A DNA stretch of 64,000 nucleotides from Bryum argenteum (GCA_037043015.1 CM073321.1:39576420-39640419), one strand, 5' to 3'; shown: positions 22,127-32,759, counted from the stretch's first letter. Made by a program: numbers and translations. Notes: a model not told the origin generated them from the sequence alone.

Positions 22127-22397
22127 ATTGTAATTGAGATATAGTATTGTTTTTCTTTTTTCAGCTATGGCGCGCTAGTGCCTCTTCTCCATGATGTGTT
22201 CTACTATAATATATTTCTATATTATTTATTCATTTTTCTTTCTTCTACATGACCACTGCTCAAGAATTTTCAATTCAAATTTTGTAGAACAATATTTAAA
22301 TTTTTGTAAGTATATTTGTTTTCTGTTTGGTACGATGAGACAACTTTGGCACGATGAGACAACTTTGAATCATAATTTAATTATATAAACTTGGCAC
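22127..22397. other. 3' flank of the ParB/methyltransferase-like gene
   Basis: AT-rich sequence with ACGATGAGACAACTTTG partly duplicated at 22332-22366. There is no gene. Confidence 0.5.
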
Positions 22398-22401
22398 TTA
22401 A

Positions 22402-23470
22402 CCCCTAAACTACCAAGGTGTTTTGTTAGCTCCAAACTCCAAATTTGCAATTCCGTACCACCTTGTAAACATTGGAGTTTGAGAATATTTTTTACACTTT
22501 TTTTAACTTTCACCCGTATGATCTTGAAGATATCTATTATTAGAAGTAGTAGCTGAAATTTCATCCGTTGGATCTTAGCCATTTGTAAGATCATAACATT
22601 TAAAGTTGATGCGGTTTTTTTTTCAGCAAACATATGGTAGAAGTACCTAAAACCACCACCACCCCCAGTATCAACCTGTAGGTCTCCCCATAACCACACT
22701 TGGCCTGAACTAGCATTGTCAGAACACTCAATTCAAATTGACCAATCAAAACAATAAAAAAGTTGGTGGTTTTGGATCGAATCATGAATGGAAATTTGTA
22801 CCAGCTAGGTGTGACAATGGGAAAGTCTACAGATTAGTTTTGGGTCACCAAGTACTTTTGTCTTTGGAAATTTATATTTATTTATGTAATGGGAGTAAAA
22901 TTTTGAAAAAAATTGCATCCTATGAGAAAATTTCTTTCTTGCATGGGAAAAATATACCTAAAAAATAACCATTCTAAAAAAACCTCAAAAAGCTTAAGTT
23001 GGTGGTTTTAGAGCATTCGACCTAAGTCACCTTGGTGCAAAGGAAAATGTGATGCTTATTACCTTAAACATCTAGCTCATATTTTTTCCATGTATATAAC
23101 TAAGTTAGGCATGCCCATGCAAAATTTTAGACCCTCAATTTGCTTTTTGAACCTTCATGGAATTTATTTACTAGAAGGAGGTAGAAATCAAGCATTTGGT
23201 AAAACATGCACCACGTTTATTGTATATGGTTTAGGGGGAAAATCAACATGCGGGTATGTACCTTCTTGTATTTTTGAATTTCAAGAAAAAGGAAATTCAA
23301 AAATTTTCTAATCTCAAATTTGGCAAATTTTGAAAGAAAAAACTGAAATATCAAAGAAAACTTTGAATCTAGCTCTTGTAATTTTTTTGCGGTGCCCTTG
23401 TAGGATTGGTAAAAGTTTCAACTTGGGTCATTTCGAAACCTAGGTACAAAATCAATCAAGAAAAGATTTC

Positions 23471-23504
<34 letters not shown>

Positions 23505-23715
23505 AGTTTTTTTTCACTGCCCTAAGATCGAAAAACTAAAATTTGCGTTTAAGAACCCCATAGGTGGAGCTTGACTTTGCAAATTTTCCCACATACACCT
23601 TGTACTATAGGGAACATCCAGTAAAAATCTTAGGCAAAGATATTACGTTTAACATCTTAACTTAGGCTGCCCGAAATCCCAAATCTCCTAATCGAAGGCC
23701 TTGGTAGTTTAGGGG
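22402..23715. mobile_element. TTAA-flanked non-autonomous DNA transposon, piggyBac-like termini
   Basis: It is bounded by TTAA on both sides (22398-22401 and 23716-23719). Its 17-bp inverted repeats are perfect: CCCCTAAACTACCAAGG at the left and its reverse complement at the right. The TTAA target with C-rich TIR ends is characteristic of piggyBac-type elements. The 1.3-kb interior is AT-rich, has a 31-nt A run (23472-23502) and no credible gene, so it would depend on a transposase elsewhere. Its right third is shared with 3640-3800 and, inverted, with 55398-55560. Confidence 0.85.
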
Positions 23716-23719
23716 TTAA

Positions 23720-24103
23720 ATAATTGTAGCGAGGTAACTCTAATTAAATGATGACGTCAGCCCTAATTACACCCCAAACAAAAAAAACTTTGTTAATTTG
23801 ATAAAAGTGAAGTGAACTTAAACCTTAATAAATCCTCATTATTCAAATCATTTTTTCGATTAAATAATGACGTCAGCCCCAATTTCACATATTATGTAAA
23901 ATAAATCATTTGCAAGTGGGAGCTTATTCCACGGAAATGGGGTGTTCTTCTGGCTAAAAATAATCATTTTTGGACCAAAATCAATGGTAATAGGATTCTT
24001 ATGTTCATAAAAAAATTTGAAAAGAGAGCGGAGAAATTCACAAAAAAGTACCAAAAAGTACGCTCACCGCTCTACGCTCTACGCTCATGCTGCAACTTTC
24101 CCC
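23720..24103. other. Right end of the large insertion
   Basis: AT-rich. The string GACGTCAGCCC occurs twice (about 23753 and 23869) and again at 33045. The segment ends with the inverted heptamer repeats at 24062-24088 and GCTGCAACTTTCCCC at the junction. Confidence 0.5.
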
Positions 24104-24114
24104 GAGTCGTTTCG
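24104..24114. other. Target-site duplication, right copy
   Basis: GAGTCGTTTCG, identical to 3136-3146. Confidence 0.85.
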
Positions 24115-24496
24115 GGTTGGTCGAGATGTTTTTGCTGGATATTTTGTAGCTCTACGTCCAGCCGATGCCGATGCTCGTCTTTTCTGGATTGCTAGGGCTT
24201 TAACTGATTTCAATGTTGATCACAACTATCCAGGCTGTATTCAAATGCAATATTTTCAACCTGCATCAAAAAATAGTGTTGTTCAGGAAACCTATGCTGG
24301 TTGGGATACGAAGAAGACTTTCAAATGGAAAGCTGAAGACACTCACATTCCGGAATGGCTTCATGCTGATGCTATTTTTACGTCATGGAAATCAAGTGCA
24401 AAACTTGGCTCTCGGCATCCGATTATTCCATTATCGGAGCGTCAAATCGACATCATCAAACAAAGTATTGAGCGGTTCGACGGTGGAGAGGAGTAG
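24104..24496 (+). pseudogene. DUF7869-type transposon protein, separated C-terminal part
   Basis: About 130 open codons to the stop at 24494-24496, beginning with the duplicated ESFR. Recognisable pieces are GRDVFAGYFVALRPAD, WIARAL and GCIQMQYFQP, then a Trp-rich stretch and RQIDIIKQSIERF. The frame continues exactly that of 2293-3146 once the insertion and one target copy are taken away. This shows that the insertion hit a gene and that the gene predates it. Confidence 0.85.
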
Positions 24497-25011
24497 CCCG
24501 ACATCCCTAGTTTATTTGGGCATGCCAATTTAGCTCTAGTCGAGCTAAGTGACCTCAGTGCAATTTGAGCTATCAATTTATCGTGTCGTGACTTTTTGCC
24601 AATACATTCATCTTAGAAATGCACGTAGAAGTCCTACCTCTTATCTTTGCTAGCGATAGATATCCGTAGTTTGGTATTGGTACAGTTGTTATGCCTTAAA
24701 GTCAACAATTCAAGTGTTTGTAATTTTTCGGAGTTGATATTCAATTCCCATTTTAATTGAGATTATCGTTTTATTGTGCTCTTTTTACAAATTGCTCTCA
24801 GGATACATTTTGCGTTTGCTACTTTCCTCATCTTTTGTATTCAGTTTAGCTCTACAACACGTGCGTTTAGCTCTACATCACGCGCGTTTTGCTATACAAC
24901 ACGCGCGTTTAGCTATACAACACGCGCGTTTAGCTCGATACATATGTTGGAATTTAGGTCGATTGGTTTTTGAGAGTTTGAATATTCCCATTATAACAAA
25001 TTACGTGTTTA
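24497..25011. other. Intergenic, with diverged palindrome and tandem repeat
   Basis: A decayed copy of the window-start palindrome lies at 24524-24554 (TTTAGCTCTAGTCGAGCTAA). At 24846-24935 four units of about 21 bp, built on CACGCGCGTTTAGCTATACAA, stand in tandem. There is no gene. The retroelement fragment begins abruptly at about 25012. Confidence 0.6.
24846..24935. repeat. 21-bp tandem repeat, about four units
   Basis: Units begin GTTTAGCTCTACAACACG, with CTC/CTA and ACA/TCA variants between copies. The TTTAGCTC string echoes the arm of the window-start palindrome. Confidence 0.85.
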
Positions 25012-26663
25012 GTGGATTCTTTTCAAGAGTGGCGTCATTTTCTCAAAAAAGCTGCACATCCAGTGACCATATACACGAATCACAAGAATTTGGAATACTT
25101 CATGACGTCACGGGTTCTGAATTGTCGTCAAGCTCGATGGAATATGTGGCTTTCCAGATTTGACTTCATTATTACTTATCGATCAGGAAAGGAACAAGGA
25201 TTATCCGATGCATTATCAAGGAGATCATATCTTGCGCCAAAGGTTGGAGATGCAGTTTTTGACCAACAGTGTGCAACATTGTTGAAGCCAGAACAATTTA
25301 GAATTTGCGCTGCTTCTGTGCCAATTCATGCCAATTTCCTCAACCATGTACGTGTTGCGACTCTTGAAGATGTTGTAGCCGTTGAAATCAATCAATGCAT
25401 CGACAATTACTAATTCAAGGTGGAAGAAGATTTCTTATACTTTGAAAAGCGGCTGTACATTCCGAAGGGGCCAGTATGGCTCCGAGTTCTTCAATCTCAT
25501 CATGACATTCCAGCTGCGGGACATTTCGGGTTCAATAAGACTTTGGAACTTATCTCCCGGGATTTTTGGTGACCTCAAATGTGGATGGATGTAAAGGAGT
25601 TTGTCATTTCTTGTGACATTTGTTCGAGATCCAAGAATCCTTGGCATCGCCCTTATGGACTTCTACAGCCATTGCCTATTCCGCGTCGACCATCGTCTTC
25701 GGTTTCTATGGACTTCATTATAGACCTACCGCCATCAGATTCATTTTATAGCATTTTTGTCGTAGTGGATCGGCTCACAAAGATGGCACATTTTGTCATT
25801 TGGAAAAAGGCGTCTTCAAGAGAAGATACTGCAAGGCTTTTTTTTATATAACATATATCGTTATCATGGTCTACCAGATGATATTGTCTCGAGTCGAGGA
25901 ACTCAGTTCGTATCAAAGTTCTGAAGATCTCTCTTTGAAGCATTGAAGGTGGATATCAAGCCTTCTTCGGGTTTTCATCCCCAGAGTGACGGCCAAACGG
26001 AGCGGGTGAATCATGTTTTGAAGCAGTACGTACGATGCAGCATCAATTATCAACAAGACATTTGGACCGCATATCTACCAATTGCCAAGTTTGCTTACAA
26101 CAACACTCTTTATGCGTCAATTCAACAAACACCATTCTTTTCAAGCTATGGATATCATTCAAAGCTATGGATATCATTCAAAGCTTGATTTGTTGAGTTC
26201 ATCAACAAACATGAATCCGTGAGCTAAGGGATTTACGAAGCAAATATCAGAGATTTAAGCCACGTTGAAACTTCAATTGCAAGCTACACACGAGTCTTAC
26301 AAGGCGTCCCCAGATAAATTTCGGAACGAGGCACCTAGTTTCAAGATTGGAGGTAAGATATGGCTGCTTCGATGGAATATCAAGACCAAGCGGCGGTGTG
26401 ATAAGTTGGACTATCGAAGATTGGGACCGTTTGTCATCGAGAAGCAAATCAATCCAGTGGCGTACCGGCTAGAGTTACCAACTGTTATGAAGTTACATCC
26501 TGTCCTCCACGTGTCTTTGTTAGAACCTTATTGCGAGTTGGCTTCTCCTGGAAGAGTGCAAGGGCCGCCACCTAGTATCGAAATTGAGAACCACGAGGAA
26601 TATGAGGTCAAAACACTATTAGAATTTTTCAGAAGCCATAGTTTGGTCTTTAGACAGGAATAG
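25012..26663 (+). pseudogene. Ty3/gypsy polyprotein fragment (RNase H, integrase, chromodomain remnant)
   Basis: Order: RNase H tail (HKNLEYF, where TDH reads TNH; then LSDALSRR), H2C2 zinc finger (HHDIPAAGH then CDICSRSK), integrase core (SMDFIIDLP, then VSSRGTQF where SDRGTQF is expected, then HPQSDGQTERVNHVLKQY), and HPVLHVSLLEPY before a chromodomain start (PPPSIEIENHEEYEV). The second catalytic Asp of the integrase is replaced. Stops or frame changes lie at 25411, about 25571, 25849, 25922 and 26186. TGGATATCATTCAAAGCTA is duplicated near 26147-26186. The chromodomain is cut short by a stop at 26661. It is a clear chromovirus relic. Confidence 0.88.
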
Positions 26664-26772
26664 TCAAGAGATAGACATCATTCCAGTCATGTCATCTCAA
26701 CCAACAATATCTCGAATGCAACCTTGAGACGAAAATATTGCTTCGCGGAGACCTCCAAGCTAGAAGGGGAGG

Positions 26773-26990
26773 TGATGTCATGGAGATACATGAGAAACTT
26801 CTAGAAGATTTAGTAGCATATATTGAGTAAGATTGAGGTAGTATATATAGGAGTCGAGGCTAAAGGGTTCTTCAGTCTTGGCAACACATCCCTTGGAGTT
26901 TCTTGGTGTTGTTTGTGTTCTCTTTCTGTTAATCAATGTTCTAGTTAGTTTCTGATTTGAATATACTTGTGTCTTTCCGTGTCCTTGACA
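26773..26990 (+). repeat. 3' LTR of the gypsy relic
   Basis: Starts TGATGTCATGG right after a polypurine tract and ends in CA. It contains a TATATATAGGAG promoter-like stretch near 26850-26862, as expected of an LTR. No 5' partner lies in the window, so the right boundary is inferred from the TG...CA rule. Confidence 0.65.
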
Positions 26991-27480
26991 CTACTACACG
27001 ACAAGTGTGGGATGATAAAGAAGACCCGTCCATGTACGACGAGATCCTCGAAGGCAACAATCGTCCACACCGACTGTCACATGACCTTCAAGGATGGATT
27101 CACGAGTTTGTGGTCACTAATGCAACACCATTGGAGGATTGGCGCGGGTAAGTTTGCACGCAAAAAAGGCTTACATGGATTATGACTCCGACTACACTCA
27201 CTGGAACTGTATCCAAAGATATTGATGATTATCATGACTACCTTCAGTGATGTCAGCGACTGCCCGTTGTGATGTCAGTGGCAGCTCCATATATGTTGGC
27301 GTTTTCTTCCGGTGACATAAGTGATTGCCGAGAGTCATGGCAGCGACTATATCTAGTGATGTAGTTGATGCAAAGAGCCCCCGCAGGTGGCTATAAATTA
27401 AATTCTACTCTCATACAATTTTTTGAAGGTGTCATTGACCATACAGAACTCTTCTATCTTACGGACAACAAAAAGAGGAC

Positions 27481-28339
27481 ATGGCACGTCGTGAGGCAGA
27501 GCGTCACAAGTATAGGCGCAAAAAGCGGAAGTCTAGGGTAGCCTATCCTTTAGAGATGTGTGATGAAGAGTTTCATGTCTAGTTTCCAAAGGCTGTGATA
27601 CCAGCTGTAGAAGATGGAGACAAGGAGGTCCCTACCGATGTACTGGCCTTGATGCTACCTCCATGAGAGTACGCAAAGTCGTATCGATCCATGTATGCAT
27701 TTGGGAACCACATACGTGTGAGGAGTGCAGAGGCGCATTTGACAACCGCGGACTCGAGAGTAGCTGCAACCTTTTGTCAACTTTGTCGCGCAGTTAGAAA
27801 GGATACAAATCTTCGGGCTGCAGAGTTGGAGTATGTGAAGTGGGTGGAGGAAATTCTATTAGTGAACTATGGACGATTTAAGGTCGTGGTCCTATATTGC
27901 AATTGGGTGATTGCAAATATGAGAGGAGATGGCGCTACAATGAAGTGCGATGATTACGGTTTCACCACCGTAAACTTTGAGAGACTGATCCCATACTATG
28001 CACAATCATTTGCTTTCCCACTCCACATCGAACAGGTTCTTTTGCATCTGACGTGGCCAAGCGTGGATGGAAAGTTGTGTTGCGGACAACACCGGGAGGA
28101 GCTCGGTCCTTCTCTAAACATCACATCTCCGATAAAGTCCAATGCATATCATTGGGTAGAGCATGTGATTTTCTTCGACTCGAATCTACGAGCCTAGATT
28201 CAGATGTCTTACTATGGACACCTATTCTCGTTGGTGCAGTGGAAGTAGCTCCAGAGGTGGTTGCCAAAGCATTACATCGCCTTAGCAAAGATGACACATC
28301 CGTAGATGATTTAGAAAGTTGCGACTCGGAGCACAATTG
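27481..28339 (+). pseudogene. TNP2-like CACTA transposase, C-terminal remnant
   Basis: Pieces: MARREAERHKYRRKKRK at 27481 with stops soon after. From 27691 there is a long frame with YGRFKVVVLYCNWVIAN, CDDYGFTTVNFERLIPY and PLHIEQV. The order 'VVLF-C-W ... D-YG-T-VNF-RLI' is the hallmark of the last exon of TNP2-type CACTA transposases. Stops at 27580-27582, 27664 and 28195, plus a frame change to 28053-28340 (acidic tail ending DDLESCDSEHN), show decay. The N-terminal DDE part is not in the window. Confidence 0.7.
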
Positions 28340-28899
28340 AGACTTTATTGATTCATTGAGAGTTTTATACATTCCAATTGTTCACCACATGTGCAAACAG
28401 AATGACCAAACACTTATTGGATCTATATGCATCACAACTATCCATTCATGCATGTTTGGCCATGTCTAGTACAAATGAAAATGCAATTTAATGTAAACAG
28501 AAAACGCATATAACTGTGCAAACTATATGATCAATCTTTCAAAGTTTACAATAGTTTAGAGTCACGTCGTAGATTAAAGTACTATAATACAAGCCTTATA
28601 CAAACTAGAGGTCTCTCATACCACTAAACCTAGTCACACCACTATGCTCTAGAAGTATTACAAAAAAGTCTATTGAGTCTTTGAGCAATTTATGTCTTCA
28701 TCAAGTGAATTATAAAACCTAAACTACAATCAACCCTTAATTCCATTGTGCCAAATTAAAAATTACTAAATATTTGACACAAATCATTCTTATTAAATGA
28801 ATACACTAAATTCCCATACTAAGCAGTGAATGGAAGGGCCAAAATATATGTTCCCTTTCCAGGGCAGTCTATATAATCTTGGGCAGCCTCGTCAAAAAA
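28340..28899. other. AT-rich sequence inside the CACTA remnant
   Basis: 3' flank of the transposase remnant. It has a poly-A run at 28892-28910 and no gene. Confidence 0.4.
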
Positions 28900-29302
28900 A
28901 AAAAAAAAAAACGTAGATAAAATATGACTGCAAACTCTGACTAGTGCGAAATTATGACTGCTCCATAAAGCTGGCGTGGAATATGACTGGTGCTAAAATA
29001 TGGCTTCTGCCAAGTATAACCGCAAAATATGACTGCTCCCAATATGTGACCGCCAAATATGACTGGGCATTCCCTACGATCGTTGTCCTTTGTTCCCTAC
29101 GAAGGTGTACGACCCTCCCATGCACTTCATACGCACTTTATACGGTACAGCTGGCAAATATGATTGTAGAATACAAGTCATACTCTCAACTTTGAGATCC
29201 ACCGACGGTTTTGCCCCAAAATAATATGACTGCCTTTAGTCACTTGTCATCCTCAGTCATATCTTCCCAGTCATAAAGTGTAGCATTCTGCGGTAGTGTT
29301 GT

Positions 29303-29600
29303 AGTATTTTGCAATGTCAGCCATGGACCTCATCACGAAGCTGCTTTAGTTGGAACGCTAGAACAAGCCGCCCAAGTTCCGCGAGAATCAAAGCTTTCTC
29401 AAACTTGGGTTCAGTGAGAAAACGTACGTGAACTTCCTAAACAAGGCGATGTGGTGGTCCCAGGTATGCATTCCAACCACTTTCCAATCATGTTTAAACC
29501 GCAGTCTATACCCAATCGTGTCGGCATTGCCCACGCTTGGCGTGTGACAAGTTCTGCCATCGTGCCGGCATGTCTTCTGTCTCTGCGTGGCGTCCCCGCA
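29303..29600 (+). other. Exon-like fragment of an unknown gene
   Basis: After ATG 29321 the frame reads MSAMDLITKLL, a TAG, then NKPPKFRENQSFLKLGF and VNFLNKAMWWSQ. It ends at a canonical donor (CCCAG then GTATGC) at 29462. It looks like a first exon of an unknown gene family. I do not recognise it. Confidence 0.3.
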
Positions 29601-30830
29601 TGGCGTGTCCTGGCAGTGCATGTCCTGTGTCCAGCCGCGTCCTGAGTCCAATGCGGCAGTGCCGCCGCACTGAGAAGTTTTCTCCAGGTCACCTCCCGCC
29701 GCGCCACGACGCATATCTTGACGCGTCCTGTCATGACTCCCAAGTCCCGACGTGACTCAATGTTTCAACGCACGCCGCGTGTTGGAGTTTCAAGTCGCAC
29801 CGTTGCGGGGAGTCGCGAGTCGCAACGCAAGCAAGTCTCGAGGCGAGTCCTGTCGCGAGGCAAGGCCGTAGTCCCGCTCCGACCTGAGTCGAGTGCCGGC
29901 GCGTCCACCCCCATGTGTCCCTTGTCCCGGTTCACCATGGCACAGCGTGTCCCGTCCCAAGTTCCGCCATGACCCGCCGCGCCACAAGCCATATCCCGGT
30001 GCGCATTACGTCTTGAGTGTTGGAGTTTCAAGTCCTGACACGAGTCCCGCCACAACCCAAGTCCTGTCGAGAGTTGAGTCACGCCGTGTCCCGGAGTCCT
30101 GATGCGAGGCGAGTCCCTATGCGAGGTGAATCCTAAGGCTTGCCTCGTCGCAGGTCAAGTCCCGCCGCACGGTGAAGTTCTGTCTTGGGTCACGTCCATC
30201 CGCGCCACGAGGCGTATCCCGGCGCGTCCTGTTATGAGTTCCTTGTGGCGATCCCGCCGCCCCTCAAGGCGAATATCGCTGCGCCCCGAGTCAAGTTCCG
30301 GCACGTCCTGACCTAAGTCCCGCCACAAACCAAGTCCCGTCTAGAGTTGAGTCGTGCTGCGTCCTGGAGTTCGGACACGGGGCGAGTTTCAAGTCCTACC
30401 GCGTCCCGAGTCTAGTGCCGCCGCGTTACAAGTTGAGTCCCGCCGCGCAGAGAATTCCAGACCTGGGTCTCGTCTCGCCGCGCCACGAGACATATCCCAA
30501 CGCGTCTTGTCACGAGTCTCGAGTCCCAACGGATCCCGGAGTTTCAACACACGCCGAGTATTGGAGTTTCAAGTCGCGCCGCTTTCCGAAGTCCCCACGT
30601 ACGCGAGTCCCGAGGTGAGTCCCGTTGCGGGGCGAGTCTGGAGTCCCGCTCCGACCTGAGTCTAGTGCGGGCGCATCCACCCCCATGTGTCCCCTGTCCC
30701 AAATCCGGGTTTGTCTAGGGTCCCGGTTTCTTCCGAGTCCTGAGTCCCGGTTTGTCCCCAGTCCCGGTTCATCCCGGTTTGTTCCAAGTCCCACTTATGC
30801 CCGGTTTGTCCTGAGTCCCAGTCACATGCA
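29600..30830. repeat. GC-rich degenerate minisatellite
   Basis: Irregular repetition of GAGTCCCGCCGCG-type units fills about 29620-30690. It switches at about 30700 to CCCGGTTTGTCC(C/T)GAGT units up to about 30825. Two longer internal duplications are visible: GTTGGAGTTTCAAGTC near 29778 and 30018 (a variant near 30560), and GCGTCCACCCCCATGTGTCCC near 29899 with a one-base variant near 30671. Open frames in all six frames are by-products of the repeat. The base composition contrasts sharply with the AT-rich flanks. Confidence 0.85.
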
Positions 30831-31193
30831 CTTGAGTTGAGCCTCGACTAAATTTGGAACTTCAGTGAGAATTTCTCAGTATCCAACACAATCATAAACA
30901 TATGATTATAGGAAATTCCAAACCATCACAAAGTACTCTTTGAAGCTGATCAACAAACTTATTTCATATGCACCATCGATTCCAGTTCCATTACATGCAA
31001 ACCTACAAAACATTCAGATCGATTGTTTCGTACGAGGGCTTACTCAATCATTACCAGTCCTGTTCATTGCTTAGAGTCGTAAACTACATTGTCTACACCT
31101 GGTTCACACAACTTTACCAAATGTTTTTTGTCTATTGTTTCAAAGCTTTTATGACCTACTACCATCTATTCAGTCAAGCACAATATATCCCTC
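30831..31193. other. Non-coding stretch
   Basis: AT-richer sequence between the minisatellite and the candidate ADD-finger gene; it is the likely 3' flank of that gene. Nothing else is seen. Confidence 0.4.
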
Positions 31194-32759
31194 CTAGAAT
31201 GTCGCCTCATCTTGGGGACCATCCATATGTTCGGGGAAGCATAAGAAACAAGTCCAACATGTGTCTTCAGACTCTATCGCTTCTTTGATGATGTCGTCAC
31301 CATAGTTACAAATGATGCACGTCGCGCACCAACATAATTCACAGCAACTGCAGTGGATGAGTTTGTCTGTCTTTCCACACCAATAGCACGTATCGACATC
31401 CAACGCCTACACAGAACTATATCAAAATCATAAGCAGCACACAATTAACCCAACTCAAACCTCACAACCATTTTACGTGAACTACAAGACGTACTTAGAT
31501 GCTTCTGAACGTCGATGCTCCTCTCAATCCAATGCTCGAGAAATGCCACGCATACCACACACATTACAACATCGAGTTCCGCATGAAAATCCAGGTCGTC
31601 CAAACTTTCTATGTCTTCCTCGCAAGCTTTGCATATCAGTGTCTACTCCGCCATTTTCAAAATAAATACCTGCAAGCACAAACTTTCAACGGAGCTTCTA
31701 AGTAAACTGGACAGGTACTCACACATCGACAATCCAGCAGCCTGTATCACACCAATCTCAACTAATATTCCCATCAACCTCCAACCACCAACTTGAAACA
31801 CCTACAGTTCTACCATGTTCTAAGTGAAGAAGCAATTACATTTACTACGAGTGCGAGTAAAAAGGTTCTACGACCTACATCGACTATCGACCATCCATCA
31901 CCGGATTTCTACAGCATTCACTATAGTTCGAACAGGTTCTATGTGGAGCAGCAACTGCGGTTGCGCCTTAATACCAGCAACAAATTTTGATCTACTGAGT
32001 AAACAAAGAATGTGAAGAAGTCCGATTCAAATTCGAGCACACTAGTAATGTTGGATTACCAACATGAACAACGCAAACTGATCAATTGCCCAAAACGTGT
32101 TGAGTGTAATCCAAAGCCGCTCCAGGTAATGACAAGTTTTTGGCCACAACCAGATAGTGAGAGCCGGCACAACGAAATTGAAAGCCGGCACATGCTATGG
32201 ACCATAGCCTATGATACGCCGAATGTGCAAGATTGACATGTCAGAGATGAGCATGGTAAAGGTGGTTGTGACCTTGATACATGCTTCGAGGGCGATTGAC
32301 AGAAATGACGCTGACGGCTACCTTAGATCGCGTTTATTATTGATTACCATAAATAATTCGTTACATCGATCCTCACATATCATGCATGTAAATTAGATTT
32401 CTGGCACTATTTTCTATATTAATCTCTCAAACAATACTGAATCAGATTTCAATTGGTTGTGAGATGACAATGCATCTTCACAACATTTAAACTATTTTTA
32501 TCTACCTGTGAATGCTTACATGGAACAAGCGGACTTGTTGTAAGCCCACAATACGGGCACCATAACTTGCAACCATTGCCGACCTGTCTACAGCACAAAA
32601 TTCTCAAAAAACTAAAAACTCCGACCTCAAAAGAACATTCACGAATGAACTAAATATTTGACTTACTTTTGTCCAAATCGCCTCATCCTTGAACTCCATA
32701 TAAAGTTCACACATTGCCACTCCTTCACCGCAATTCACGCCCTTACTATCGGTAATCAT
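31194..32759 (-). CDS. Candidate multi-exon gene with ADD/PHD-like zinc finger (structure incomplete)
   Basis: Minus strand. The last exon is 31406-31194, after an acceptor (TGTGTAG). It encodes CYWCGKTDKLIHCSCCELCW, CATCIICNYG and TCWTCFLCFPEHM. The Cys spacing with CI-x2-N and W-x-CFLCFPE matches the PHD part of ADD domains (ATRX/DNMT3 type), which read histone H3 tails. Two upstream exons splice well: 32759-32667 (ATG, 31 codons, donor GTAAGT) and 32583-32520, joined in phase 0, giving FKDEAIWTKVGNGCKLWCPY with a CPYC zinc knuckle. I could not place exons between 31407 and 32519, so the middle is unresolved. It may be a host chromatin gene remnant or a transposon-borne reader domain. Confidence 0.45.

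Larger units (their letters stand above)
3147..24103. mobile_element. Giant Mutator-like composite insertion (about 20.96 kb)
   Basis: The segment is bounded by 11-bp direct copies of the target. Within 13-15 bp of each edge is an inverted repeat beginning GCATGAGCGTAGAGCG that runs into a heptamer array (GAGCGTA), about ten units at 3163-3225 and about three at 24062-24088 in the opposite sense. The outermost 13 bp do not match between the ends, so the TIR is imperfect or short. Inside are a Mutator-like transposase, an acidic two-exon gene, a cluster of host exon fragments with hairpin repeats, a ParB plus methyltransferase-like gene, and a later TTAA element. One insertion carrying all of this is the simplest reading. 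Stepwise nesting inside an originally smaller element is the alternative. Confidence 0.65.
25012..26990 (+). mobile_element. 5'-truncated Ty3/gypsy chromovirus with 3' LTR
   Basis: It begins inside the RNase H domain and runs through zinc-binding, integrase core and chromodomain linker to a purine-rich tract (AGAAGGGGAGG, 26762-26772) and an LTR of about 218 bp (26773-26990) that starts TGATGTCA and ends CTTGACA. Gag, protease, reverse transcriptase and the 5' LTR are missing. The right end abuts CACTA-derived sequence. Confidence 0.85.
26991..29302 (+). mobile_element. CACTA (En/Spm, TNP2-type) element remnant with right terminus
   Basis: The right end reads GTAGCATTCTGCGGTAGTG, whose reverse complement starts CACTACCGCAGAATG, a typical CACTA terminus. 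The preceding 400 bp (28900-29290) is packed with ATGACTG/CAGTCAT subterminal motifs. Upstream lies a TNP2-type transposase C-terminus. I found no convincing left terminus; CACTACTACACG at 26988 is a weak candidate and its flanking 3 bp do not match the right flank. Confidence 0.65.

Noticed and set aside
22402-22420. Telomere-like CCCTAAA sequence
   Set aside because: Only one unit, and it is part of the TTAA element terminus.
26988-27005. CACTACTACACG as left end of the CACTA remnant
   Set aside because: It overlaps the end of the gypsy LTR, matches the right terminus only in the first six bases, and the flanking 3 bp differ (TGA versus TTG).
29388-30840. Numerous overlapping open frames in the GC-rich region
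   Set aside because: All six frames are open because the short repeat lacks AT-rich stops; there are no domains and no splice signals.
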